NCBI GenBank assembly: GCA_042701975.1
Contig: CP170561.1
Coordinates: 1,426,001 to 1,490,000, forward strand
Direction: 5' to 3'
From: JAFALK01 sp042701975
GTDB taxonomy: Bacteria > Pseudomonadota > Gammaproteobacteria > Burkholderiales > Burkholderiaceae_C
Length of the DNA stretch: 64,000 nucleotides
The notes under the pieces are model-generated. The model saw only the letters and a list, made by a program, of their open reading frames with translations. It made no database searches and was not told where the DNA came from. A program made the translations under genes and the position numbers. Below are positions 14,549 through 24,442 of the stretch, piece after piece; positions within the stretch are counted from its first letter, which is position 1; each line of letters begins with the position of its first letter.

Positions 14549-15600
14549 GTTCCGTTTGACTTCGGGGGTAGCGGTGGAGCGCGATTTTGCACCGCTTCAC
14601 CCAGCTCAATGCGCTGTGTCTGCGCGAATGCAGCTGGGGCAGCGTTGTCAACGGCGCCGGGTGTGTCAGGTTTGGCACCTTTGAGGCTTGCCGCCTCTTC
14701 ATTGATGCCGACATCCAACACTGCTTCGAGATCCTGGGCGAGTTGCTGGCCCGACGCGTAGCGCAGTTCCGGCCGCTTCTCCAGCGCCAGGGCCAGCACC
14801 ATCGCCAGCGATTCCGGCAGGCCGGGCCGGTAGTGGCGCACGTCGGGCGGCGGCGCGGTGGCGATCTTCTGCATCAGCATGGCCATCGAGTCCGACTGGT
14901 GCGGCAGGCGGCCGGTCAGCAACTGGTAGAGCAGCACGCCGAGCGAGTAGAGGTCGCTGCGGCCGTCCACGGTCAGGCCGGCCAGCTGCTCGGGCGACAT
15001 GAAGGACGGCGTGCCGAGGACCAGGCCCGTGCGTGTGCGGCTGCCGTCGGCCATGCGGGCGATGCCGAAATCCATGATGCGCAGCTCGCCGCTCGTGGGG
15101 TCGTACATGACGTTGGCCGGCTTGATGTCGCGATGGACCACGCCTTGTTCATGCGCGTGCGACAAGGCGCGGCCCAGGCGAGCCCCGATCTTCAGCGCCT
15201 CGGCGACCGGCAGCAGATGGCCCGGTCGGCTGAAATGGCTGAGGTCGTTGCCCTGGACGTACTCCATGACGATCCAGGCATCGGAGCCGGACTCGCCGGT
15301 TTCCAGCACCTGCAGGATGTCCGGGTGGCGAAGCTGGCGTGCGGCGTGCGCTTCGCGCATGAAGCGCTCGCGCACATCGGCCAGGTCTTCGGGCGAGAAC
15401 TCGCGCGAAAGCGCCAGCAGCTTCAGCGCCACCGGCTGGCCCGTCTGCAGATCGGTGGCGAGCCAGACTTCGCCCATGGCGCCGCGGCCCAGTTCGCGCT
15501 CGCGCTGGTAGCGGGCCAGCCCAGACGGCCCGTTGCCGCTGTCCGCCTCGCTACTGCCTTTGCCGAACAGCCGGCCCCAGATTCCGCGCTTCTCACTCAT
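14545..15600 (-). CDS. Hanks-type serine/threonine protein kinase
   Basis: The 351-residue soluble kinase has the glycine loop GRGAMGEVWLA (39-48), Lys60 in VALKLL, the catalytic loop HRDIKPANV with Asp158, and DFGIAR with Asp177. It then has the activation-segment features GTPSFMSPEQ and SDLYSLG. The catalytic domain spans about 30-295; a low-complexity tail of ~55 residues follows, with no membrane helix or PASTA domain. It is first in an operon with the phosphatase and FHA genes. Such trios often control type VI secretion, but no secretion genes are in the window. Confidence 0.94.
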   Translation of the reverse strand: MSEKRGIWGRLFGKGSSEADSGNGPSGLARYQRERELGRGAMGEVWLATDLQTGQPVALKLLALSREFSPEDLADVRERFMREAHAARQLRHPDILQVLETGESGSDAWIVMEYVQGNDLSHFSRPGHLLPVAEALKIGARLGRALSHAHEQGVVHRDIKPANVMYDPTSGELRIMDFGIARMADGSRTRTGLVLGTPSFMSPEQLAGLTVDGRSDLYSLGVLLYQLLTGRLPHQSDSMAMLMQKIATAPPPDVRHYRPGLPESLAMVLALALEKRPELRYASGQQLAQDLEAVLDVGINEEAASLKGAKPDTPGAVDNAAPAAFAQTQRIELGEAVQNRAPPLPPKSNGT

Positions 15601-15656
15601 GGCGCGATCTTACTGATCCGTGACACCCGCCGGACAAGGCGGGCATGTAGGACGGA

Positions 15657-16373
15657 TCAAGGGTGTGCCTTGGCTTCCTGCTGCTGCGCCTGGGCGCGCC
15701 GCGCCAGCCAGGTGCCCACCAAGACCACGCCCACGGCGCAGGCCAGCTCGATGGGCAACTCCAGGTTGTGCAGATGGCCGGCCACCCAGTCCTCGATGGC
15801 CGAGTCACTCAAGGCCATCTCGCCCGAGACAAAGCCCAGCAGCGCCGCGCCCAGCGTGATGATCACGGGGAAGCGCTCCATCACCTTCAGCAGCAGGGTC
15901 GAGCCGAAGATGATCAGCGGGATCGACAGGGCCAGGCCTGCCACCAGCAGCGGCGTGCGCATCTCCAGCGGCGCGCTGTTGGCGGCGCCGGCCACGGCGA
16001 TGACGTTGTCCAGGCTCATCACCAGATCGGCGATCAGGATGGTGCGCACCGCGTGCCACAGCGAAGCGCTGGCCTTGACCTCGCCTTCGTCACCCTTGTC
16101 TGCGAGCAGCTGCACGGCAATCCACAGCAGCAGCAGGGAGCCGACGAGCTTGAGATACGGGAACTGCAGCAGCGCCACGGCAAACAGCGTGAGCACCACG
16201 CGCAGCACGATGGCCGCGCCGCTGCCGAACAGCACGGCACGGTTTTGCTGGTGGGCCGGCAGGTTGCGGGCGGCCAGCGCGATCACCACCGCGTTGTCGC
16301 CTGACAGCAGGATGTTGACCCAGATGATCTTGAGCAGGGCGATCCAGATCGCCGGGTTGAGCAGTGCGTCCAT
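15657..16373 (-). CDS. TerC-family integral membrane protein
   Basis: The 238-residue protein has about seven membrane helices and the two TerC signatures LLSGDNAVVIAL (~23-34) and LVMSLDNVIAVAG (~115-127), whose Asp-Asn pairs probably line a metal path. Relatives (TerC, Alx, YceF-type) are linked to tellurite resistance or manganese export. The ATG at 16373 places the first helix correctly. It lies between the sucCD terminator and the kinase operon. Confidence 0.88.
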   Translation of the reverse strand: MDALLNPAIWIALLKIIWVNILLSGDNAVVIALAARNLPAHQQNRAVLFGSGAAIVLRVVLTLFAVALLQFPYLKLVGSLLLLWIAVQLLADKGDEGEVKASASLWHAVRTILIADLVMSLDNVIAVAGAANSAPLEMRTPLLVAGLALSIPLIIFGSTLLLKVMERFPVIITLGAALLGFVSGEMALSDSAIEDWVAGHLHNLELPIELACAVGVVLVGTWLARRAQAQQQEAKAHP

Positions 16374-16393
16374 GTTGCTGCATCGTAAACGCG

Positions 16394-16420
16394 AAAAAAA
16401 TGCCGCCCATTCGGGGCGGC
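16394..16420 (-). terminator. Rho-independent terminator after sucCD
   Basis: On the minus strand, a 7-bp GC stem (GCCGCCC / GGGCGGC, 16402-16420) is followed by seven T residues. It lies 55 bp after the sucD stop. An 11-bp unit, GGCACGTATTC, is directly repeated at 16418-16439 next to the stem. Confidence 0.92.
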
Positions 16421-16474
16421 ACGTATTCGGCACGTATTCGCGAGGCGAACCCGCCAGGGGTTCGCTCCAGCGAA

Positions 16475-17371
16475 TTACTTCAGCAGGGCCTTGAGCAGCT
16501 TGCCCATCTCCGACGGGTTGCGCGTCACGGTGAAGCCGCACTCTTCCATGATGGCGAGCTTGGCATCGGCCGTGTCGGCGCCGCCGGAGATCAGCGCGCC
16601 GGCGTGGCCCATGCGCTTGCCCGGAGGGGCGGTCACGCCTGCGATGAAGCCGACGATCGGCTTCTTCATGTTGGCCTTGCACCAGCGAGCGGCTTCGGCC
16701 TCGTCCGGGCCGCCGATCTCACCGATCATGATCACGGCGTCGGTGTCCGGATCGTCGTTGAAAGCCTTCATCACGTCGATGTGCTTCAAGCCGTTGATCG
16801 GGTCGCCACCGATGCCGACTGCCGACGATTGGCCCAGGCCGATCTCGGTCAGCTGCGCCACGGCTTCGTACGTCAGCGTGCCCGAGCGGGACACGACGCC
16901 AATACGGCCCTTGCGGTGGATGTGGCCGGGCATGATGCCGATCTTGATCTCGTCGGGCGTGATCAGGCCGGGGCAGTTCGGGCCCAGCAGCAGCGTCTTC
17001 TTGCCGCCGGCCAGTTCCTTGGCCTTCATCTTGTTGCGCACTTCCAGCATGTCGCGAACGGGGATGCCCTCCGTGATGCAGATGGCCAGGTCCAGGTCGG
17101 CTTCAACGGCTTCCCAGATCGCGGCGGCAGCGCCAGCGGGCGGCACGTAGATCACCGAGACGGTGGCGCCGGTCTGCGAGGCGGCTTCCTTGACGGTGCC
17201 GAAGATGGGGATGTCGGAGAACTTCTCGCCCGCCTTCTTGGGGTTCACGCCAGCGACGAAAGCGTTCTTGCCGTTGGCGTAGGCCTGGCAGCCCAGGGTG
17301 TGGAACTGACCGGTCTTGCCCGTGATGCCTTGGGTGATGACCTTGGTGTCTTTGTTGATGTAGATGGACAT
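16475..17371 (-). CDS. sucD: Succinyl-CoA synthetase (ADP-forming) subunit alpha
   Basis: This TCA-cycle enzyme couples cleavage of succinyl-CoA to nucleotide triphosphate formation, in complex with SucC. The 298-residue protein has the CoA-binding Rossmann part (VITQGITGKTGQFH), GPNCPGLI, and the phosphohistidine His256 in GHAGALISGG. Length is normal. It is 28 bp downstream of sucC in the same operon and is followed by a strong terminator. Confidence 0.97.
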   Translation of the reverse strand: MSIYINKDTKVITQGITGKTGQFHTLGCQAYANGKNAFVAGVNPKKAGEKFSDIPIFGTVKEAASQTGATVSVIYVPPAGAAAAIWEAVEADLDLAICITEGIPVRDMLEVRNKMKAKELAGGKKTLLLGPNCPGLITPDEIKIGIMPGHIHRKGRIGVVSRSGTLTYEAVAQLTEIGLGQSSAVGIGGDPINGLKHIDVMKAFNDDPDTDAVIMIGEIGGPDEAEAARWCKANMKKPIVGFIAGVTAPPGKRMGHAGALISGGADTADAKLAIMEECGFTVTRNPSEMGKLLKALLK

Positions 17372-17399
17372 GGTTGATTTCCTATCTGGTCAGCAGCGC

Positions 17400-18560
<1,161 letters not shown>

Positions 18561-18588
18561 GAGAGTCTCGCTTTTAAGAAGAAGAATT

Positions 18589-19179
18589 TCAGGTGATCGC
18601 GGGTTCGGCGGCAGCAGCTCCTGAAGAAGCAGCGCCGCGATACCAGCGGGGATAAAAAGTCTTGACGACTTCGCCATCGCTGCGCAGGGCATGGCAGCGA
18701 TCGATTTGGTAGGGCTGCTGCTGCGAGTCCTTGCCCTCGTGGGTGTCGAGCACCGCACCGGCAAAGCCTTGCAGCACCGCCGTGGGCAGCACCGAGCACA
18801 GCTCCGTGATGTGCGTGCAACCCAGCACGCCGCCCAGCCGCGCTTTCACTTCGGTGCGGAAACCTTGCATGAGGTTCAGACCCACCAGGCGCTGGTAGGC
18901 ATCGCCATGCTGCTCGCAATGGCCCGTGTAGGCCACGGCGGGGGATTCGGAATGCGCGGCGAGGATGTTCAGGCGGCGGTCGATCACCAGTGTCAGGACC
19001 ATCTCGTGCACGGGAGCGCCGGGTTCGCGGGTTTCGCCGCCGACCACAATTTCGCGCGTCTTGGTGTCCTGGATGCGCGCCTCGGCCTCGAAATGTCCGT
19101 CCTCGCGCGCAAACACCTGCACGTCGATGGCACGACGGTGCATCAAGTGGCGTGGGCTGCTGGGGAGGGCGGGCGACAT
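18589..19179 (-). CDS. DUF2889 family protein
   Basis: The 196-residue soluble protein matches the DUF2889 pattern: RRAIDVQVFAREDGHFEAEA, VHEMVLTL, RLNILAAHSES, GLNLMQGFRTEVK and GCTHITELC. Its function is unknown. The ATG at 19179 lies only 18 bp after the recX terminator and has no clear ribosome site, so the Met at 19143 is a possible alternative start. It lies 28 bp upstream of sucC and probably shares its transcript. Confidence 0.85.
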   Translation of the reverse strand: MSPALPSSPRHLMHRRAIDVQVFAREDGHFEAEARIQDTKTREIVVGGETREPGAPVHEMVLTLVIDRRLNILAAHSESPAVAYTGHCEQHGDAYQRLVGLNLMQGFRTEVKARLGGVLGCTHITELCSVLPTAVLQGFAGAVLDTHEGKDSQQQPYQIDRCHALRSDGEVVKTFYPRWYRGAASSGAAAAEPAIT

Positions 19180-19197
19180 GGGCGGCGCAACGGGCGC

Positions 19198-19225
19198 AAA
19201 AAACCCGCTGCCATGGGGCTGCGGG
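19198..19225 (-). terminator. Rho-independent terminator between recX and the DUF2889 gene
   Basis: On the minus strand the stem is CCCGC / GCGGG outside, an A-A mismatch, then GCC / GGC around a 4-nt loop, followed by six T residues. It ends recA-recX transcription just before the DUF2889 start. Confidence 0.8.
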
Positions 19226-19353
19226 GAGGCTGCGCGACTAACTCAGGGTTTGTGCGTAGGGCGGCAATGTAGCACGGACTGGGTTCGGCGGGATTCCACG
19301 GGCCTGGGCGTCAGAGGGTTTGTGTCGGGCTTGGATAGGGGTTGAACAGCGCT

Positions 19354-19869
19354 TCAATCGTCCTCTGCGCCCGGGTTGCGCAGGACCCGGCGGACCACTT
19401 CGGAAGAGAAGCCACGGCCGACGAGAAAGCGCATCTGCCGGGCTCGCTCAGCAGGTTCTTGCGGCTCGGCTTGCTGCGCTGCACCACCGAACTTGCGCTG
19501 CCAGATGGACCGGGCGCGCTCGAACTCGCTGTCCTTGAGCTTCTCGAGCTGCTCCGCGTCCGGTGTCAGACCGTGCTGGGCCAGCTCCTGGCGGATGCGC
19601 AGATTGCCGTGGCGGGACGACCGGGCATGGATGCGCGACTCGACGAAGCGCGATTCGTTCAGATAGCCCTGAGCCCGGAGCCATGCCAGCAGGGCATCGA
19701 CTTCTTCACTGGGGTCGGCGGGTTCGGATGCGTCTGCATCCGGAATCAACTTCGAATCGCGCTCCCGCGCGATTCGAATCAGCTTGCGCCGCAGCTCGAT
19801 GCTGCTGTGCTCGCGCTGGGCGAGCAGCGCAATCGCCCGAGCTTTCAGCGACAGCGGCTGCCGGTTCAC
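19354..19869 (-). CDS. recX: Recombination regulatory protein RecX
   Basis: RecX binds RecA filaments and limits their extension. The 171-residue protein has the helical RecX repeats: LKARAIALLAQREHSSIELRR-type first repeat, LNESRFVESRIHARS in the middle, and GFSSEVVRRVL near the C-terminus. Its ATG overlaps the recA stop by 4 bp, so its expression is coupled to SOS-induced recA. Confidence 0.93.
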   Translation of the reverse strand: MNRQPLSLKARAIALLAQREHSSIELRRKLIRIARERDSKLIPDADASEPADPSEEVDALLAWLRAQGYLNESRFVESRIHARSSRHGNLRIRQELAQHGLTPDAEQLEKLKDSEFERARSIWQRKFGGAAQQAEPQEPAERARQMRFLVGRGFSSEVVRRVLRNPGAEDD

Positions 19870-20909
19870 TCGGGCGTGGCGGCTGCGCCTCCGATCAGCG
19901 AGACGCCGAGCGATTCGCGGATCTTGTTCTCGATTTCCACGGCGATGTCCGGGTTCTCGCGCAGGAACTCGCGGGCGTTGTCCTTGCCTTGGCCGATCTT
20001 CTCGCCGTTGTACGCGTACCAGGAGCCGGACTTCTCGACCATCTTGGCGATCACGCCCATGTCGATGATCTCGCCTTCGCGGCTGATGCCTTCGCCATAA
20101 AGAATGTCGAACTCGGCCGTCTTGAACGGGGGTGAGACCTTGTTCTTGACGACCTTGACCTTGGTCTCGGAGCCAATCACCTCTTCGCCCTTCTTGATCG
20201 AGCCGATGCGGCGGATGTCCAGGCGCACGGAGGCGTAGAACTTCAGTGCATTGCCGCCGGTGGTGGTTTCGGGCGAGCCGAACATCACGCCGATCTTCAT
20301 GCGAATCTGGTTGATGAAGATGACCATGCAGTTGGTCTTCTTGATCGTCGCGGTGAGCTTGCGCAGGGCCTGGCTCATCAGGCGGGCCTGCAGGCCGGGG
20401 AGCGAATCGCCCATCTCGCCTTCGAGTTCGGCCTTGGGCGTCAGCGCGGCGACCGAGTCGACCACGATCAGGTCCACCGAGCCGGAGCGCACGAGCGAAT
20501 CAACGATCTCGAGCGCCTGTTCGCCCGTATCCGGCTGGCTGATGAGCAGCTCTTGCAGGTTGACACCGAGCTTTTGGGCGTACTGGATGTCCAGGGCGTG
20601 TTCAGCGTCGATGAAGGCGCAGGTGCCGGCGAGCTTCTGCATCTCGGCGATGACCTGCAGCGTGAGCGTGGTCTTGCCCGAGGATTCCGGGCCGTAGATT
20701 TCGACGACGCGGCCGCGCGGCAGGCCGCCGACGCCCAGGGCGATATCGAGGCCCAGCGAGCCGGTGGAGACGACCTGGATGTCTTCGATCACCTCACCTT
20801 CGCCCAGGCGCATGATCGAGCCCTTGCCGAACTGCTTTTCAATCTGGGCGAGGGCGGCTTGCAGGGCCTTGGCTTTTTCGGTGTTCAGCGACTTGACGGG
20901 GGCGTCCAT
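19866..20909 (-). CDS. recA: Recombinase RecA
   Basis: RecA catalyses ATP-dependent strand exchange and promotes LexA cleavage. The 347-residue protein has Walker A GPESSGKT at 73-80, Walker B LIVVDSVAAL, the DNA-binding loop segments (GDSLPGLQARLMSQ, FINQIRMKIGVMFG) and the conserved GNALKFYASVRLDIRR. Length and start are normal. A LexA box overlaps its promoter. It is first in the recA-recX unit. Confidence 0.98.
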   Translation of the reverse strand: MDAPVKSLNTEKAKALQAALAQIEKQFGKGSIMRLGEGEVIEDIQVVSTGSLGLDIALGVGGLPRGRVVEIYGPESSGKTTLTLQVIAEMQKLAGTCAFIDAEHALDIQYAQKLGVNLQELLISQPDTGEQALEIVDSLVRSGSVDLIVVDSVAALTPKAELEGEMGDSLPGLQARLMSQALRKLTATIKKTNCMVIFINQIRMKIGVMFGSPETTTGGNALKFYASVRLDIRRIGSIKKGEEVIGSETKVKVVKNKVSPPFKTAEFDILYGEGISREGEIIDMGVIAKMVEKSGSWYAYNGEKIGQGKDNAREFLRENPDIAVEIENKIRESLGVSLIGGAAATPE

Positions 20910-20951
20910 GGTGTTCGGTCTCCAGTGAGGTTGGGCGGATTATGGCGCAAT

Positions 20952-20967
20952 CTGTATGTTTGTACAG
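20952..20967 (-). promoter_or_regulatory. LexA (SOS) box of recA
   Basis: Read on the minus strand, CTGTACAAACATACAG fits CTGT-N8-ACAG exactly. It overlaps the -10 element (TACTGT, 20964-20969). A -35 element TTGAAA (20987-20992) lies 17 nt away, so LexA would block RNA polymerase. The box is 43 bp before the recA start. Confidence 0.95.
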
Positions 20968-20992
20968 TATTTCTTGAGCCTGGGTTTTTCAA
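20964..20992 (-). promoter_or_regulatory. Sigma-70 promoter of recA
   Basis: TTGAAA (-35) and TACTGT (-10) are separated by 17 nt on the minus strand, upstream of recA and overlapped by the LexA box. Confidence 0.8.
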
Positions 20993-21112
20993 GTTGCGCC
21001 CGTCACAACAATGCGTTTCGGGGCGCTGCTGATGGACATCTTGCAGGCTATGTGGCTCATGGCGTGAGCCACCATCGGGCGCCCTAGAATCTTTTCATTC
21101 CAAGGGAGAAGC

Positions 21113-21784
21113 ATGCGCATCCTCGTAGCCGAAGACGATCAAGTGCTGGCCGACGGCCTTTTGCGTTCGCTGCGGGCTTCGGGCTATGCGGTCGACCAGG
21201 TTGGCACGGGCAGCGAAGCTGACGCCGCCCTGGCCGCGCATGAGTTCGACCTGCTGATCCTCGACCTGGGCCTGCCCAAGCTGCACGGCCACGAGGTGTT
21301 GCGCCGCCTGCGCGCGCGCGGCACGAGCGTGCCGGTGCTGATCCTGACGGCGGCCGACAGCATCGAGGAACGCGTCAAGGGCCTGGACCTCGGCGCCGAT
21401 GACTACATGGCCAAGCCCTTCTCGCTGCAGGAGCTGGAAGCCCGTGTGCGGGCGCTCACGCGGCGCGGCCTGGGCACGGCGTCCACGGTGATCAAGCATG
21501 GGCCGCTCTCGTTCGACGCTACCGGCCGGGTGGCCTACATCAACGAGCAGATGATCGAGCTCTCCGCTCGCGAGCTCTCGTTGCTGGAAGTGCTGCTGCA
21601 GCGCGCCGGCCGGCTCGTCAGCAAGGATCAGCTCGTGGAGCGCCTGTGCGAATGGGGTGAGGAGGTCTCGAACAACGCGATCGAGGTCTACATCCACCGG
21701 TTGCGCAAAAAGATCGAGCAAGGCCCGATCCGCATTGCGACGGTCCGAGGTCTCGGCTATTGCCTGGAGAAGATCGCCTCTTGA
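21113..21784 (+). CDS. OmpR-family response regulator (TctD/QseB-like)
   Basis: The 223-residue protein has a receiver domain (phospho-acceptor Asp51 in LILDLGLPK, Asp8-Asp9 acidic pocket, Lys101 in MAKPFS) and a C-terminal winged helix (about 130-220, ending in VRGLGYCLEK). AAGGGAGA lies just upstream of the ATG. It overlaps the sensor kinase gene. Similarity is to TctD-type regulators of organic acid uptake, but no tricarboxylate transporter is nearby, so the signal is unknown. Confidence 0.92.
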   Translation: MRILVAEDDQVLADGLLRSLRASGYAVDQVGTGSEADAALAAHEFDLLILDLGLPKLHGHEVLRRLRARGTSVPVLILTAADSIEERVKGLDLGADDYMAKPFSLQELEARVRALTRRGLGTASTVIKHGPLSFDATGRVAYINEQMIELSARELSLLEVLLQRAGRLVSKDQLVERLCEWGEEVSNNAIEVYIHRLRKKIEQGPIRIATVRGLGYCLEKIAS

Positions 21785-23298
21785 GCGAAGCTGGCGCCGC
21801 CCCACCCGAGAAAGGCCAGCGCTCGCTGTTCGGCGAGATCCTCGACTGGATGCTGGCGCCGCTCTTGCTGATCTGGCCGATCAGCGTGGCGCTGACCTGG
21901 CTGGTGGCGCAGAGCATCGCGAACCGGCCCTACGACCGTGAGCTGGGCGAGATTGCTCGCTCCCTGAGTCTTCAAGCAGCCAGCGTGGCGGCCTCCAAGG
22001 AGGCCGCTGAAAAACGCCGTTATGCGCTCGCGCCCGAGGCGGCTGCGCTGTTGCGCTCGGACGAGACCGACACGGTCTACTACCAGGTCCGCAATGCCCA
22101 AGGCCTCCTCCTGCAGGGCGATGCCGGTGTGCCGACACCCGATGCCGACGAGCCCGCCGCGCCGGGCGTGCCGGGTGAACTGCACTACCGCGACGACGAC
22201 ATCGGGCCCGAACGCGTGCGCGTGGCCTGGCTGTGGGTGCTGCCCGAAGGCCAGGCGGACGACCAGCGCGGCGCGCTGCTCGTGCAGGTGGCTGAGACCC
22301 TGGGCAAGCGCTCGCGCCTGACCAACGAAATCATCAAGGGCGTGATCCTGCCGCAGTTCGTGATCCTGCCGCTGGCCGTGCTGCTGGTGTGGCTGGCGCT
22401 GGCGCGCGGCATTGCGCCCCTGGGCGAGTTGCAGCGCCGCATCCGCTCGCGCGAAAGCTCCGACTTGTCTCCCATCGACGAGCGCCGCGTGCCCGACGAA
22501 GTGGCGCCGCTGGTGCGCGCCATCAACGACCTGCTCGGGCGGCTCGATCAGTCGATCCGCGCGCAGAAGCATTTCCTGGCCGACGCGGCGCATCAGCTCA
22601 AGACACCGCTGGCCGGCCTGCGCACGCAGGCCGAGTTCGCCCAGGCGCAGATCGACGCGGGTCGCATCGAGCCGGACGAGCTGCACCGCTCGCTGGAACA
22701 GATCGCGCTCTCCAGCCAGCGTGCGGCGCACATGGTCAACCAGTTGCTCTCGATGGCCCGCGCTGAAGACAAGGAGCACGCGGCGCGCCAGGAGGAAGTG
22801 AACCTCGCGGAGACGGCGATGGAGGTTGTGCGCGACTTCGTACCGCGCGCGATGGAGCGCAGCATCGACATCGGCTATGAAGGTCCGGAAGCCGAGGCCA
22901 GCAGTCTGCGCCTGCGCGCCCATCCGGTGCTGATCCGCGAGCTGATCCGCAACCTCGTGGACAACGCGCTGCTCTACACGCCGGCACGCGGCACCGTGAC
23001 CGTGCGCGTGGTCGAGGATCCGTTTGGCCAGGTCAGCGTGCTGCAGGTCGAGGACTCCGGGCCGGGCATCGCCGAGAGCGAGCGCGAGAAGGTCTTCCAG
23101 CCGTTCTACCGCGCGCTGGGCACGAACGTGGACGGCTCAGGCTTGGGTCTGGCCATCGTGCGCGAGATCGCCGTGCAGCACGGCGCCGAAGTGCTGCTCG
23201 ACAACACCCGCGAGCGCCGGACCGTCGGCGAGCACGAAGGTCCGGGGGCGCGCTTCACGCTGCGCTTCCCGGCGCATCCGGTCGAGCCTACAAATTGA
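21781..23298 (+). CDS. Sensor histidine kinase (TctE/QseC-like)
   Basis: This inner-membrane kinase partners the upstream regulator. The roughly 505-residue protein has two membrane helices (~25-45 and ~188-208) around a periplasmic sensor, then a HAMP-like linker and the dimerisation/phosphorylation helix with His271 in DAAHQLKTPLAGLR. The ATPase domain follows with LVDNALLYTP, EDSGPGI and GSGLGLAIV. The chosen start is a TTG overlapping the regulator's stop; a TTG at 21760 is equally readable. Its last 11 bp overlap the convergent rodA gene. Confidence 0.9.
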   Translation: MSEAGAAPPEKGQRSLFGEILDWMLAPLLLIWPISVALTWLVAQSIANRPYDRELGEIARSLSLQAASVAASKEAAEKRRYALAPEAAALLRSDETDTVYYQVRNAQGLLLQGDAGVPTPDADEPAAPGVPGELHYRDDDIGPERVRVAWLWVLPEGQADDQRGALLVQVAETLGKRSRLTNEIIKGVILPQFVILPLAVLLVWLALARGIAPLGELQRRIRSRESSDLSPIDERRVPDEVAPLVRAINDLLGRLDQSIRAQKHFLADAAHQLKTPLAGLRTQAEFAQAQIDAGRIEPDELHRSLEQIALSSQRAAHMVNQLLSMARAEDKEHAARQEEVNLAETAMEVVRDFVPRAMERSIDIGYEGPEAEASSLRLRAHPVLIRELIRNLVDNALLYTPARGTVTVRVVEDPFGQVSVLQVEDSGPGIAESEREKVFQPFYRALGTNVDGSGLGLAIVREIAVQHGAEVLLDNTRERRTVGEHEGPGARFTLRFPAHPVEPTN

Positions 23299-24442
23299 CC
23301 CGTCGCGCCTTGGCGATGGACATCAAGAGGCCCAGCCCCACGCCCAGCGTCACCATCGCCGTGCCGCCGTAGGAGATGAACGGCAGCGGCACGCCCACCA
23401 CGGGCAGGATGCCGCTGACCATGCCCATGTTGACGAAGACGTAGGTGAAGAAGGACAGCGAGATCGAACCCGCCATCAGCCGCGCGAACAGCGTCGGCCC
23501 GTTGGAGGCGATCACCAGCCCGCGCAGGATCAGCGCGGCAAAGCCCACCAGCAGGCCCAGTGCGCCGAGCAGGCCGAACTCCTCGCCATAGGCGGCGAAG
23601 ATGAAGTCGGTGGTGCGCTCGGGGATGAACTCCAGATGGGTCTGCGTGCCCTTCATGAAGCCCTTGCCGGTGATGCCGCCCGAGCCGATGGCGATCTCGC
23701 CCTGGATGATGTGGAAGCCCTTGCCCAGCGGGTCCTTGCTCGGATCGAGCAGAGTGCAGACGCGGTCCTTCTGGTAGTCGCGCAGCACCGGCCATTTGAC
23801 GTCGGCCTGGCAGATGCGGTCCTCGCTCATCACGATGGCTGCCACGGCGATGATGCCCACCGCCATCACCGGCAGGATCAATCGCCAGGACAGGCCGGCG
23901 AAGAAGATCACGTAGAGGCCCGCGGCCAGCACGAGGATGCCGGTGCCGAGATCGGGCTGCTTGGCGATCAGGGCGAAAGGCACGATCAGCAGCAGGAAGG
24001 CGGCGACAAAGTCCGGCAGGCGCAGGCCGCCCTCGCGCTTCTGGAACCACCAGGCCAGCATCAGCGGCACGGCGATCTTGAGCAGCTCGGAAGGTTGGAT
24101 TTGCGTCACGCCGATGCTGAGCCAGCGTGTGGCGCCCTTCTTGGTCACGCCGAAGAGCGCGGTGGCGATCAGCAGCGTGACGCCGATGGAATACAGCGGG
24201 ATCGCAAACGCCATGAAGCGATGCGGCGGGATCTGTGCCACCACGAAGATCACGCCCAGGCACAGCACCATGTTGCGCAGGTGGTCCGGGAAGCGCGTGC
24301 CGTTGTCATAACCGGCCGAATACATGCACATCAGGCCGAGGCCCATCAGCCAGAAGATGGCCAGCAGCAGCGGCTTGTCGAAGCCGGCGAACAGCGGCAG
24401 CAGACGCCGCCACCAGCTCGGTTTCTGGATCACGCGGTTCAT
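23288..24442 (-). CDS. rodA: Peptidoglycan glycosyltransferase RodA
   Basis: RodA is the SEDS-family lipid II polymerase of the elongasome and works with PBP2. The 384-residue protein has about ten membrane helices, with GVTQIQPSELLKIAVPLMLAWW-type segment near 120-145, KQPDLGTG, and GKGFMKGTQTHLEFIPERTTDFIFA near 265-290, the SEDS signatures. It overlaps mrdA by 4 bp. It is the last gene of the mreBCD-mrdA-rodA operon. Confidence 0.96.
   Translation of the reverse strand: MNRVIQKPSWWRRLLPLFAGFDKPLLLAIFWLMGLGLMCMYSAGYDNGTRFPDHLRNMVLCLGVIFVVAQIPPHRFMAFAIPLYSIGVTLLIATALFGVTKKGATRWLSIGVTQIQPSELLKIAVPLMLAWWFQKREGGLRLPDFVAAFLLLIVPFALIAKQPDLGTGILVLAAGLYVIFFAGLSWRLILPVMAVGIIAVAAIVMSEDRICQADVKWPVLRDYQKDRVCTLLDPSKDPLGKGFHIIQGEIAIGSGGITGKGFMKGTQTHLEFIPERTTDFIFAAYGEEFGLLGALGLLVGFAALILRGLVIASNGPTLFARLMAGSISLSFFTYVFVNMGMVSGILPVVGVPLPFISYGGTAMVTLGVGLGLLMSIAKARRVNL

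Noticed and set aside
16418..16439. Tandem 11-bp repeat next to the sucCD terminator
   Set aside because: Only two units; most likely a slippage product without function. Noted with the terminator.
14587..16494. A 635-codon plus-strand frame over the kinase and terC region
   Set aside because: It is antisense to two well-supported genes and crosses their boundary without any domain.
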